Part shown: piece after piece, positions 34,974-43,050 of the stretch | Layout: each line of letters opens with the position of its first letter | How positions within the stretch are numbered: position 1 is the stretch's first letter | DNA from: Streptomyces sp. WMMC500 | GTDB taxonomy: Bacteria > Actinomycetota > Actinomycetes > Streptomycetales > Streptomycetaceae | Assembly (NCBI RefSeq): GCF_027497195.1 | Contig: NZ_CP114905.1 | Location: forward strand, 1,488,001-1,552,000 | Reading direction: 5' to 3' | Length of the DNA stretch: 64,000 nucleotides | Program-made: the position numbers and the translations under genes | Notes under the pieces: model-generated | Told to the model about the DNA's origin: nothing | Seen by the model: the letters and a program-made list of their open reading frames with translations, nothing else | Database searches by the model: none

Positions 34974-37475
34974 CTAGTCGCCGTGCCCGAGCAGGAGGTC
35001 CCGTTCGGTACGGCCGCCGCCCTCCACGCGCAGCACCGTGGCCACCGGCGGGTACCCCGCGGCGATGACGGTGTACTCGCCGGCCGACAGGTCGACGAAG
35101 CGGAAGGCGCCGTCCGGTCCTGTGGTTCCGGTGTCGACGACGTTGCCGGCGGCGTCCAGCAGGGTGACCCGGGCCTCCTCCACCGGCCGGCCGCCGTACG
35201 CGCGGACCGTGCCGCGCAGCACCGCGCCGCCGGCCAGCTCGACGTCCTGCCGGGTCTCGCGCGCCGCCTGCACGGAGACCGGCAGCGCCGCGGGCCGGAA
35301 GCCGTGGGCGGTGGCCGCGAGGGTGTACTCGCCGGCGACCAGCTCGCCGATGGCGTACACGCCGTCGTGGCCGCTGCGCGCGGAGGCGACGACCTCGCCG
35401 CGCGCGTCGGTGAGCGTCACGACGACGTTCCCCAGCGGCGTGCCGTCGGCCGCTGCCACGGTGCCGCAGATGCGTCCCGCGCCGCCGAGCACGAGGTCCA
35501 GCTCGACCGGCCGGTCCCCGACGGTGACCGTCACGGCCTGCGGCTGGTGTCCGCCGGCGGCGGCCACCAGGACGTACGAGCCGGCGCCCGGCGTGGGCAG
35601 CATGTACCGGCCGTCGTCGCGGCTGGCGTCGCGGCCCACCTGGCGGCCGGCGCCGTCGATGAGCGTGAGCGCCGCGCGGGGCACGGTGGTGCCGTCCTGG
35701 TGCTGCACGCTGCCGCACACCGGCACGCCGGCGCCCGCCGGGGCGGCGCCCCGGGCCGCGGGCACGGCGTCCACCACCGGGTACTCGTCCGTGGCGGGGC
35801 CCGGCCCCGGGAGGTTCTGGGACACCAGTGGTCTCTCCTTCAGCAGGAACGCGAAGACCACGCCGAGGACGAGCACGGGCACCAGGTACAGGAAGATGCC
35901 CGGCATCGCCTCGGCGTAGGCGCGGATGTAGCCGTCGCGCAGCTCGGCGTCGAGCGCGTGGACGGCCTCGGGGGTGATCGACTCCGCCTCCGGCAGCTCG
36001 GCACCCGGGGGCGGCGGGGGCACGGTGCCTGCCAGTTCACGGGCGAGGCGGTCGAAGAAGACGGTGCCGAAGACGGCCGTGCCGACGGAGCCGCCGATCT
36101 GCCGGAAGTAGTTGTGCGCGCTGGTGGCGACGCCGAGGTCGGCGGGGCGCACCGCGTTCTGCACGGCCAGGATGAGCACGGGCAGGACGAGTCCGAGGCC
36201 GACGCCGAGGACGCCCATCCAGATGCTGTACGACACCTGCGTGGTGTGCTCGTCCAGGCGGGAGAGCAGCCACATGCCGACCGTGGCGATGGCGCAGCCG
36301 AGCACCGGGTAGAGGCGGTAGCGGCCGGTGCGGGTGATGAGCTGGCCGGAGACGATCGAGGCGACGACGGTGCCGATCATCATCGGCAGCATCAGCAGCC
36401 CGGACTCGGTGGCGCTGGCGCCGTCGACCATCTGCAGGAAGGTCGGCAGGTAGCTCGCCGCGGCGAACATCGCCACCCCGGTCACCACTCCGACCAGAGA
36501 GGTGATGTTGAAGATGCTGTCGCGGAAGAGCCGCAGCGGCAGTACGGGTTCGACGGCGAAGTGCTCGACGACGAGCAGCAGGACGGTGGCGCCGACGGCG
36601 CCCGCGCCGAGCGCGAGGATGACGTCGGAGGTCCAGGCGTACTCCAGGCCGCCCCAACTGGTCAGCAGCACCAGGCAGGTGGAGGCGGCGGCGAGGAACA
36701 GGGCGCCGAGGACGTCGAGGCGGGGCCGGGCGGTGGGCTTGGGCAGCTTCAGCACCAGGCCGGTCACCAGCAGGGTGACCAGGCCGAAGGGCACGTTGAA
36801 GTAGAAGCACCAGCGCCAGGACAGCTCGTCGGTGAAGAACCCGCCGAGCAGCGGTCCGGCGACCGAGGCGAGACCGAAGACGGCGCCGAGCAGGCCCATG
36901 TACCGGCCGCGTTCGCGGGAGGGGACGATGTCCGCGATGATCGCCTGCACGCCGATCATGAGGCCGCCCGCGCCCATGCCCTGGACGGCGCGGAACGCGA
37001 TGAGCTGGTCCATGCTGCGCGAGGCCCCGGCGAGAGCGGAACCGATGACGAACACCACGATGGCGAACTGGAAGACGCCCTTGCGGCCGAAGAGGTCGCC
37101 GAGCTTGCCGTAGATGGGCAGCCCGACGGTGGAGGTGAGCAGGTAGGCGGTGATCGCCCAGGACATCCGGTCCAGGCCGTGCAGGTCGCCGACGATCTTC
37201 GGCAGGGCGGTGGCGACGATCATCTGCTCCAGCGCGGCGAGGAGCAGCGCGAGCATCAGGGCGAGGAAGACCAGCCGGAGGCGGCGGGGGCTCAGCCCGC
37301 CGTGGCCGGCGTCGCCGCGGTGGCCGTCCGGCGTGCCGGGGCCGGCCGGGGGCCGGCCCTTTCCGGTACGTCCCGGCGGCTGCGCCGGCTCCACCGGTCC
37401 CGCCGCCCGGCCGGCCGCGGGCACGATGACCGGCTCGTCGTTCACCAGGGTCGTCCCCACGTGCCAGCTCCCCAT
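34974..37475 (-). CDS. DHA2-family MFS exporter with three C-terminal carboxypeptidase-regulatory-like repeats
   Basis: An 833-aa fusion. Residues 60-540 form a 14-helix drug:H+ antiporter of the EmrB/QacA type ([57 protein letters not shown] and the antiporter GPLLGG motif). Residues 590-833 carry three Ig-like CarboxypepD_reg repeats, each with a PxxxxVTLxDxxGxxV core and a GxYxL/VAAxG end. The repeats follow the last helix; which membrane face they occupy depends on topology. The substrate is unknown. ATG 37475 is chosen with AGGCGG just upstream; GTG 37505 and ATG 37496 are alternatives. Confidence 0.88.
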   Translation of the reverse strand: MGSWHVGTTLVNDEPVIVPAAGRAAGPVEPAQPPGRTGKGRPPAGPGTPDGHRGDAGHGGLSPRRLRLVFLALMLALLLAALEQMIVATALPKIVGDLHGLDRMSWAITAYLLTSTVGLPIYGKLGDLFGRKGVFQFAIVVFVIGSALAGASRSMDQLIAFRAVQGMGAGGLMIGVQAIIADIVPSRERGRYMGLLGAVFGLASVAGPLLGGFFTDELSWRWCFYFNVPFGLVTLLVTGLVLKLPKPTARPRLDVLGALFLAAASTCLVLLTSWGGLEYAWTSDVILALGAGAVGATVLLLVVEHFAVEPVLPLRLFRDSIFNITSLVGVVTGVAMFAAASYLPTFLQMVDGASATESGLLMLPMMIGTVVASIVSGQLITRTGRYRLYPVLGCAIATVGMWLLSRLDEHTTQVSYSIWMGVLGVGLGLVLPVLILAVQNAVRPADLGVATSAHNYFRQIGGSVGTAVFGTVFFDRLARELAGTVPPPPPGAELPEAESITPEAVHALDAELRDGYIRAYAEAMPGIFLYLVPVLVLGVVFAFLLKERPLVSQNLPGPGPATDEYPVVDAVPAARGAAPAGAGVPVCGSVQHQDGTTVPRAALTLIDGAGRQVGRDASRDDGRYMLPTPGAGSYVLVAAAGGHQPQAVTVTVGDRPVELDLVLGGAGRICGTVAAADGTPLGNVVVTLTDARGEVVASARSGHDGVYAIGELVAGEYTLAATAHGFRPAALPVSVQAARETRQDVELAGGAVLRGTVRAYGGRPVEEARVTLLDAAGNVVDTGTTGPDGAFRFVDLSAGEYTVIAAGYPPVATVLRVEGGGRTERDLLLGHGD

Positions 37476-37703
37476 CGTCCGCCTGCGCCGGACCATTCTC
37501 CGCACCGCCCCAGATCCCGGGGCAAATGCGATTCACTCCCCCGCACGGGCGCGCGGCGGCGCGTCAACTCGGCCGCCCCGAGCGCCTGTCGGGCGCTCAT
37601 CAGCGGCTTTCGCGACGTCCTGGCGGAGCCGGGGGCGTACGGGCGCGGCGCGGAAGACCACTCGAACCGGTGAGGGCGCACGGCGGCCGGTCCGGCGAGG
37701 CGC

Positions 37704-37722
37704 CGATCGGGTCACCCGATCG
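37704..37722. promoter_or_regulatory. 19-bp palindrome upstream of the radical SAM gene
   Basis: CGATCGGG (37704-37711), TCA, CCCGATCG (37715-37722) are perfect arms. The centre lies 33-34 bp upstream of the LexA box centre, about three helical turns. It may be a second operator or part of a terminator for unseen transcription. Confidence 0.45.
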
Positions 37723-37740
37723 AGGGACTCGACGCGAAGG

Positions 37741-37752
37741 GAACATGTGTTC
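37741..37752. promoter_or_regulatory. LexA/SOS box
   Basis: GAACATGTGTTC fits GAAC-N4-GTTC, the LexA-binding consensus of Gram-positive and actinobacterial SOS boxes, exactly. It is followed immediately by a -10-like TATTCT (37753-37758) and ends 32 bp before the radical SAM ATG, so LexA bound here would block the promoter. Confidence 0.8.
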
Positions 37753-37784
37753 TATTCTCGGTTGCAGATCAACGGGAGGTGCCG

Positions 37785-38843
37785 ATGCGCTGGGACAATC
37801 TGACCGATGAGGCCGCCGACGGCGGCGCGGCCGCGGGGGCCGCGCCGCCCGCCCTCTTCGGCACGGCCGCCGTCGTCACCCGCACGTTCGACACCCCGGA
37901 GTTCCGCGGCATCACGTTCCACGAGGTGCGGGCGCGCTCGATCGTCAACAGGGTGCCCGGGGCGTCGCGGATGGCCTTCGACTGGACCGTGAACCCGTAC
38001 CGGGGGTGCAGCCACGCCTGCGTCTACTGCTTCGCGAGGAAGACGCACAGCTATCTGGACCTCGACACCGGCCAGGGCTTCGACTCGCAGATCGTGGTGA
38101 AGGTCAACGCCCCGGAGCTGCTGCGCCGCGAGCTGGCGAGCCGCCGGTGGCGCGGGGAGCACATCGCCATGGGCACCAACGTCGACTGCTACCAGCGGGC
38201 GGAGGGGCGTTACCGCCTGATGCCCGGCATCCTCGCCGCGCTGCGCGACTTCGCCAACCCGTACTCGATCCTCACCAAGGGCACGCTCATCCTCCGCGAC
38301 CTGCCGCTGCTCAAGCAGTCCGCCGAGGTCACCCAGGTCGGGGTCGCGGTCTCCGTGGGCTTCCTGGACGACGAGCTGTGGCGGACCGTCGAGCCGGGCA
38401 CGCCCGCGCCGCAGCGCCGGCTCGACGTGGTGCGCACGCTCGCGGAGCACGGCATCGGCTGCGGGGTGCTGATGGCGCCGGTGATCCCGTTCCTCAGCGA
38501 CGCACCCGAGCAACTGCGCGCCACGGTGCGGGCGGTGGCGGAGGCGGGCGCCACGTCGGTGACGCCGCTGGTGCTGCATCTGCGCCCGGGCGCGCGCGAG
38601 TGGTTCATGGCCTGGCTGGAGCGGCACCACCCGCACCTGGTCCGCCGGTACCGCACGATGTACGCGGGCGGGTCGTACGCGCCGAAGTGGTATCAGCGCC
38701 AGATCACCCGGCAGGTGCACGAGTACGCGACGGAGCTGGGCATAGGCCCGTCGGCCCCCGGCATCGCGCGCCGCATCGAGCCGGAGGAGGAGCCGGGCGC
38801 GGGGCCGGAGGGCCCGCAGAACACGCAGTTGACGCTGCTCTGA
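37785..38843 (+). CDS. Rv2578c-family radical SAM protein (spore-photoproduct-lyase-like)
   Basis: A 352-aa radical SAM enzyme. The 4Fe-4S motif CSHACVYC has Cys75, Cys79 and Cys82 (CX3CX2C). The approach NPYRGCSHACVYCFARKTHS is characteristic of the Rv2578c/SplB-like group, as are GTNVDCYQRAEGRYRLMPGI and SILTKGTLILRDLPLL. GGGAGG lies 6 nt before ATG 37785; the in-frame GTG 37779 is closer to it and less likely. With a perfect LexA box at its promoter it is probably DNA-damage-induced, which fits a repair enzyme acting on nucleobase lesions. The actual reaction is unknown. Confidence 0.9.
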   Translation: MRWDNLTDEAADGGAAAGAAPPALFGTAAVVTRTFDTPEFRGITFHEVRARSIVNRVPGASRMAFDWTVNPYRGCSHACVYCFARKTHSYLDLDTGQGFDSQIVVKVNAPELLRRELASRRWRGEHIAMGTNVDCYQRAEGRYRLMPGILAALRDFANPYSILTKGTLILRDLPLLKQSAEVTQVGVAVSVGFLDDELWRTVEPGTPAPQRRLDVVRTLAEHGIGCGVLMAPVIPFLSDAPEQLRATVRAVAEAGATSVTPLVLHLRPGAREWFMAWLERHHPHLVRRYRTMYAGGSYAPKWYQRQITRQVHEYATELGIGPSAPGIARRIEPEEEPGAGPEGPQNTQLTLL

Positions 38844-38852
38844 GACCCGGTC

Positions 38853-38888
38853 GGCGGTGGTACGCCCGGGGCCACGGCCCGCACCGCC
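38853..38888. terminator. Possible terminator between convergent genes
   Basis: GGCGGTG (38853-38859) can pair with CACCGCC (38882-38888), with a GC-rich loop that folds further. It lies in the 82-bp gap between the radical SAM stop and the HEAT-repeat stop. Confidence 0.4.
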
Positions 38889-38925
38889 GCGCCCGCGGCC
38901 GGGTCCGCCCCCGGCGGGCGGCTCC

Positions 38926-39537
38926 TCACTGCGACGGGGTGCGCGGGCCGATGCGGGTGATCGCCGCCGTGGCCGCGCGCCACAACTGCGGGAAGCCCAG
39001 CGCCTCGGAGAGCGCCGGGATCGCGCCCGGGTCGCCCAGCTCGCCCAGCCCTTCCACGCAGGCGATGGCGATCGGCCAGTGGTGCTGCGGCTCGCGCACC
39101 AGCCGTTGCAGCGTGCTGATCAACGCGGGCGCCGACTCCGGCGCGCGCAGCCGGACCAGCAGCCGGATGGCGTGCAGCGCGTACGCGGTGCGCAGCGGAT
39201 TCGTCGCCAGGGCCGCCGCCGCGCGCGCGGTGCGCGGGTCGCCGAGCCGGGCCAGCGCACACGCCGCGCTCTCCGCCCGTACCGGATCGCGGTAGTTGAG
39301 CAACAGCACCAGCGTCTCGAACGCCCGCCGGTCCCCCGCCGTGCCCAGCGCGAAGGCCGCCAGCTCCCGGGCCCACAGCGGCTCGCCCGGCAGCTCCAGC
39401 ACGCGCGCCAGCTCCTCGTGGGCGGTGGTCGTGCGCTGCCGCGCGAGCGCGGTCATGTGCTCGAACCGCGCCCGCGCCGGCGGGTCCTCCAGCCTGCCGC
39501 GGATCCGTTCGGTGAGCGCCAGATACTCCTGGTCCAT
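38926..39537 (-). CDS. HEAT-repeat (adaptin-like) domain protein
   Basis: A 203-aa all-helical protein. At least four HEAT/PBS-lyase-like repeats are readable: LWARELAAFALGTAGDRRAF, RAESAACALARLGDPRTARA, RTAYALHAIRLLVRLRAPES and AIACVEGLGELGDPGAIPAL. It is a scaffold for protein contacts, and no catalytic residue is seen. ATG 39537 gives MDQEYLALTERIRG. It converges with the radical SAM gene and has no evident partner. Confidence 0.85.
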   Translation of the reverse strand: MDQEYLALTERIRGRLEDPPARARFEHMTALARQRTTTAHEELARVLELPGEPLWARELAAFALGTAGDRRAFETLVLLLNYRDPVRAESAACALARLGDPRTARAAAALATNPLRTAYALHAIRLLVRLRAPESAPALISTLQRLVREPQHHWPIAIACVEGLGELGDPGAIPALSEALGFPQLWRAATAAITRIGPRTPSQ

Positions 39538-39953
39538 GCCTCGGCCCCCTGCCTCGCCGGCACTCAGGGTACGTGTCCCGCCACCGGTCGGTGACGGGCT
39601 CGTGGATCGGGGTTCACTCCATGTGTGCCCCTGCTGCTGGGTACATTCCCTGATTCGCCCCCTGGCGCCCATGGTTACTCACGAGTTAAGCTCGGGGGAC
39701 GAGCAGCACCCCTGCTCGGGCGGTCTGGTGACGCAGCCGCCGAGAGCTGAAGTCGGTTCGGCAACTGACAGCACGCGCGACGGGCGCCCCGGTGCCCGTG
39801 GCGAGGACGCCCGGCCCCGGGACAGGGCCGGCCGCGCCCCGCCGCCGCGCGCCTCCGCCGCCCCGTGCGGCGTCCGCCGCGAGCCGCCCCGTGCCCCGGC
39901 CCCGCCGCCGCGCGCGCCCGGCCCTCTCTCCCGCGTCACGACTGGAGTCCCCG
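39538..39953. other. 416-bp intergenic region, divergent promoters
   Basis: No gene is supportable. The left half, to about 39690, is comparatively AT-rich and includes TTACTCACGAGTTAA (39675-39689), a near-palindromic block. The right half is an extremely GC-rich leader. It should hold promoters for the HEAT gene (minus) and for the hydroxyacyl-CoA dehydrogenase (plus). Confidence 0.4.
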
Positions 39954-41789
39954 ATGGACCGCAGCCCTGTCCCCCAGTCCCCCGAGTTCCCCGAGTCCCC
40001 CTCTGTTCCCTTCCCCACGGTGGCCGTCGTCGGCCTCGGCACGATGGGCACCGGCCTGTGCGAGGTGCTGGCCCGCGCCGGGCGCGAGGTCGTCGGCATC
40101 GACGTCAGCGAGGCCGCCGCCCGCGCCTGCGTCGCCGCGCTGGAGCGCGCCACGGATCGCGCCGTCGCCCGCGGCAAGCTCACCCGGGACGACCGCGCGG
40201 GCGTCCTGGCCCGGCTGCGCACGTTCCCCGACCTGCGCGCCGCCGCCGACGCGGACCTGGTCATCGAGGTGGTGCCCGAGTCGTACGAGATCAAGCAGCA
40301 GGTCTTCGCGGCGCTGGACGGGATCGTCCGCCCCGACGCGGTGCTCGCCACCGGCACCAACGCGCTGTCCGTCACCCGCCTCGCCGCCTCCTCCGCCCGC
40401 CCCGAGCGCGTCCTCGGCCTGCACTTCTTCACCCCGGTCCAGGCGATGCGGCTGGTCGAGGTCGTCTCCTCCGTGCTCACCGAGCCGCCCGCGGTCCAGC
40501 GGGTCACCGCGCTGGTGCGGGAGCTGGGCAAGGAGCCCGTCGCGGTGGGCGACCGGCCCGGGTTCATCGCCGACGGCCTGCTCTTCGGCTATCTCAACCA
40601 GGCGGCGGCGATGTACGAGTCGCGGTACGCCACCCGCGAGGACATCGACGCGGCGATGAAGCTCGGCTGCGGGCTGCCGATGGGCCCGCTGGAGCTGCTC
40701 GACCTGATCGGCGTCGACACCGCGCGTACGGTGCTGGAGGCGATGTACACCGCGTCGCAGGACCGGCTGCACGCCCCCGCGCCCGTCCTCGGCCAGTTGA
40801 CCGCCGCGGGCCTGACCGGCCGCAAGGCGGGCCGCGGCTTCTACGCGTACGAGGCCCCCGGCAGCGGCACCGTCGTGCCGGACGCCGCCCCGAGCGCGGC
40901 CGGCGCGGCGCGGGGCGTGCCGCCGCGGCCGGTCGAGGAGATAGGGATCGCCGGCTCGGGCACGATGGCGAGCGGCATCGCGGAGGTCTGCGCCCGGGCG
41001 GGCTACGCGGTCACGCTCGCCGCCCGCGGCGCGGAGAAGGCGGCTGCGGCCAAGGCCCGCGTCGCCGCGTCGCTGGCCCGCTCCGTCGCCAAGGGCCGCC
41101 TCGCCGCGGCGGACCGCGACGCCGCGCTGGCCCGGATCTCCGCCGCCGGCGACCTGGGGGCGCTGGCCGGCGCCGGCCTGGTCGTGGAGGCGGTCGCCGA
41201 GGACCTGGCGGTCAAGCGGCGGGTGTTCGCCTGCCTGGACGAGGTGGCCCGGCCCGGCGCGGTGCTGGCGACCACCACGTCCTCGCTGCCCGTCATCGCC
41301 TGCGCCGCCGCCACCTCGCGCCCCGAGGACGTGGTCGGCATGCACTTCTTCAACCCGGCGCAGGTGATGCGGCTCGTCGAGGTGGTGCGCACGGTCCGTA
41401 CCGCGGACGACGCGCACGCCACCGTCCGCGAGGTCTGCGCCCAACTGGGCAAGCACGCGGTGGACTGCGGCGACCGGGCCGGCTTCATCGTCAACGCGCT
41501 GCTGTTCCCGTACCTGAACAACGCGGTGAAGATGGTCCAGGAGCACTACGCCTCGCTCGACGACATCGACGCCGCGATGAAGCTCGGCGGCGGCTATCCC
41601 ATGGGCCCGTTCGAGCTGCTGGACGTCGTCGGCCTGGACGTCTCGCTGGCCATCGAGCGGGTGCTGCACCGCGAGTTCCGCGACCCCGGCCTGGCGCCCG
41701 CGCCGCTGCTGGAGCACCTGGTCGCCGCGGGCTGTCTCGGCCGCAAGACGGGCCGCGGCTTCCGCGAGTACGCCGCCGCCCGGCGCTGA
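39954..41789 (+). CDS. Tandem (duplicated) 3-hydroxyacyl-CoA dehydrogenase
   Basis: A 611-aa protein of two complete 3-hydroxybutyryl-CoA dehydrogenase units. Each has a Rossmann motif (VVGLGTMGTG and IAGSGTMASG) and a catalytic His loop (GLHFFTPVQAM in copy 1, GMHFFNPAQVM in copy 2). Each also has the C-terminal dimer domain (GRKAGRGFYAYE and GRKTGRGFREYA) and a DIDAAMKLG...MGPxELLD block. Copy 1 has Thr where Asn is usual in HFFNP. It oxidises or reduces 3-hydroxybutyryl-CoA with NAD(P), giving the crotonyl-CoA precursor used by Ccr downstream. GGAG at 39944-39947 supports ATG 39954. Confidence 0.92.
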   Translation: MDRSPVPQSPEFPESPSVPFPTVAVVGLGTMGTGLCEVLARAGREVVGIDVSEAAARACVAALERATDRAVARGKLTRDDRAGVLARLRTFPDLRAAADADLVIEVVPESYEIKQQVFAALDGIVRPDAVLATGTNALSVTRLAASSARPERVLGLHFFTPVQAMRLVEVVSSVLTEPPAVQRVTALVRELGKEPVAVGDRPGFIADGLLFGYLNQAAAMYESRYATREDIDAAMKLGCGLPMGPLELLDLIGVDTARTVLEAMYTASQDRLHAPAPVLGQLTAAGLTGRKAGRGFYAYEAPGSGTVVPDAAPSAAGAARGVPPRPVEEIGIAGSGTMASGIAEVCARAGYAVTLAARGAEKAAAAKARVAASLARSVAKGRLAAADRDAALARISAAGDLGALAGAGLVVEAVAEDLAVKRRVFACLDEVARPGAVLATTTSSLPVIACAAATSRPEDVVGMHFFNPAQVMRLVEVVRTVRTADDAHATVREVCAQLGKHAVDCGDRAGFIVNALLFPYLNNAVKMVQEHYASLDDIDAAMKLGGGYPMGPFELLDVVGLDVSLAIERVLHREFRDPGLAPAPLLEHLVAAGCLGRKTGRGFREYAAARR

Positions 41790-41869
41790 GCCCCCGCCGG
41801 CCGCCCGGGGCCCGCCCTCTCCCCCGAATCGGCGGCGATCGGGGGCCACGCATGGAGTACGTTCCTTAC

Positions 41870-42667
41870 ATGTCTCAGCCTGCGAAGCCCAGCCGTTCGA
41901 ACTCCACCACCCAGCGCCTGAAGATGCGCCGCGACATCGCGGCCGCCGCGATGGAGCTGTTCGCGACCAAGGGCTACGAGGAGACGACGGTCGACGAGAT
42001 CGCAGCCGCGGCGGGCGTCGCCCGCCGCACCTTCTTCCGGCACTTCCGCTCCAAGGAAGAGGCGATCTTCCCCGACCACGACGACACGCTGGAGCGCGTG
42101 AAGGCCGTGCTGGACGCGGCGCCGCCGCACGAGTACCCGCTGGACACCATCTGCCGCGGCATCCGGGAGGTCATGCGGATGTACGCGGCCCAGCCCGCGG
42201 TCTCCGTCGAGCGCTACCGCCTGACCCGGGAGGTGCCGACGCTGCGCGAGCGCGAGATCGCCTCGGTCTCCCGCTACGAGCGGCTGTTCACCCGCTATCT
42301 CCTGGGCCACTTCGACGAGGGCGCCCACCAGGACGGCGACGACGGCCCGCTGCTCGCCGAGGTGGCGGCCTCCGCGGTGGTCACCGCGCACAACCACGTG
42401 CTGCGCCGCTGGCTGCGCGCGGGCGCCGAGGGCGACGTGGAGGGCCAGCTCGACCGGGCCTTCGCGGTGGTACGGGCCCGGTTCACCGGCGTCGGCCAGC
42501 CGCACGGGCCGGCGGGCCCGGGCGGCGCGCACGCGGGCGCCGCGGGTGCTCCGGCGGCCCTCACGGCCGGGGGCGACGGCTCGGACGTCCTGGTCGCGGT
42601 GGCCCGTACGGACGCGCCGCTGAGCGAGGTCATGCGCACCATCGAGAAGGCGCTGAAGAAGGGCTGA
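41870..42667 (+). CDS. TetR family regulator next to the ethylmalonyl-CoA operon
   Basis: A 265-aa TetR protein. The helix-turn-helix spans residues 20-65 (AAAMELFATKGYEETTVDEI, then AAAAGVARRTFFRHFRSKEE). The C-terminal 40 residues after the helical core are a Gly/Ala linker ending in a helix (LSEVMRTIEKALKKG). ATG 41870 (MSQPAKPSRS) matches the streptomycete homologue that sits upstream of ccr as I recall it; ATG 41852 in the same frame is an alternative. It is closed by a terminator and lies just before the ccr promoter, whose two tandem palindromes are its likely binding sites. Confidence 0.9.
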   Translation: MSQPAKPSRSNSTTQRLKMRRDIAAAAMELFATKGYEETTVDEIAAAAGVARRTFFRHFRSKEEAIFPDHDDTLERVKAVLDAAPPHEYPLDTICRGIREVMRMYAAQPAVSVERYRLTREVPTLREREIASVSRYERLFTRYLLGHFDEGAHQDGDDGPLLAEVAASAVVTAHNHVLRRWLRAGAEGDVEGQLDRAFAVVRARFTGVGQPHGPAGPGGAHAGAAGAPAALTAGGDGSDVLVAVARTDAPLSEVMRTIEKALKKG

Positions 42668-42690
42668 CAGGGGTGTAACCCCCCGCCACG

Positions 42691-42721
42691 GGCTCCCCGT
42701 GCCGCCGTCGGCCGGGGAGCC
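42691..42721 (+). terminator. Hairpin terminator after the TetR gene
   Basis: GGCTCCCCG (42691-42699) pairs with CGGGGAGCC (42713-42721). The loop can fold further as GCCG/CGGC. It starts 24 bp after the TetR stop and separates that gene from the ccr promoter. Confidence 0.7.
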
Positions 42722-42779
42722 TTCGCGCGTCCTCCACCGCTCATCCGTGCACTCGCTCTGACATCTGAGACAAGTTTTT

Positions 42780-42814
42780 GGCACCGAGTGCCTTGCGGAT
42801 AGGCACGCCGTGCC
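42780..42814. promoter_or_regulatory. Two tandem GGCAC-N3-GTGCC operators
   Basis: Site 1 is GGCACCGAGTGCC (42780-42792) and site 2 is GGCACGCCGTGCC (42802-42814). Both have perfect 5-bp arms with a 3-bp centre, and the centres are 22 bp apart, close to two turns of B-DNA. Site 1 abuts the -35 hexamer and site 2 fills the -35/-10 spacer, so a bound dimer pair would repress. The flanking TetR protein is the likely ligand. Confidence 0.7.
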
Positions 42815-42821
42815 ATACGGT
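42793..42821 (+). promoter_or_regulatory. ccr: ccr operon promoter
   Basis: TTGCGG (42793-42798), 17-bp spacer, TACGGT (42816-42821): a vegetative-type streptomycete promoter interleaved with the two palindromes. Transcription would start near 42828. The leader to ATG 43051 would be about 220 nt, unusually long, with no gene inside. No clear riboswitch fold was recognised by eye. Confidence 0.6.
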
Positions 42822-43050
42822 ACGGGACATCCGGGTGACCGGCGCACGACATCCGAGCGCGCGCCGGCTGTCCCCGCAAGCCCCGGCTCGCGCACCCGGC
42901 CCGCGCCTCGTCACAGGCGCCGGGCGCCACCGCGCCCGTACCGCGCACACCGGCGTCACCGCCGGAGCCGAACCGCCGCACGCACACCGCACGGCTCTCA
43001 CCCCCGACGTCCCTCAAGCGTCCCCGACACGCTTCGCCGGAGGCAGCACC

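Noticed and set aside
42778..43050. Possible N-terminal extension of Ccr to a codon near 42778
   Set aside because: The extension overlaps the promoter and operators, is Arg/Pro/His-rich noise, and the CO2-binding residue numbering fits ATG 43051 exactly.
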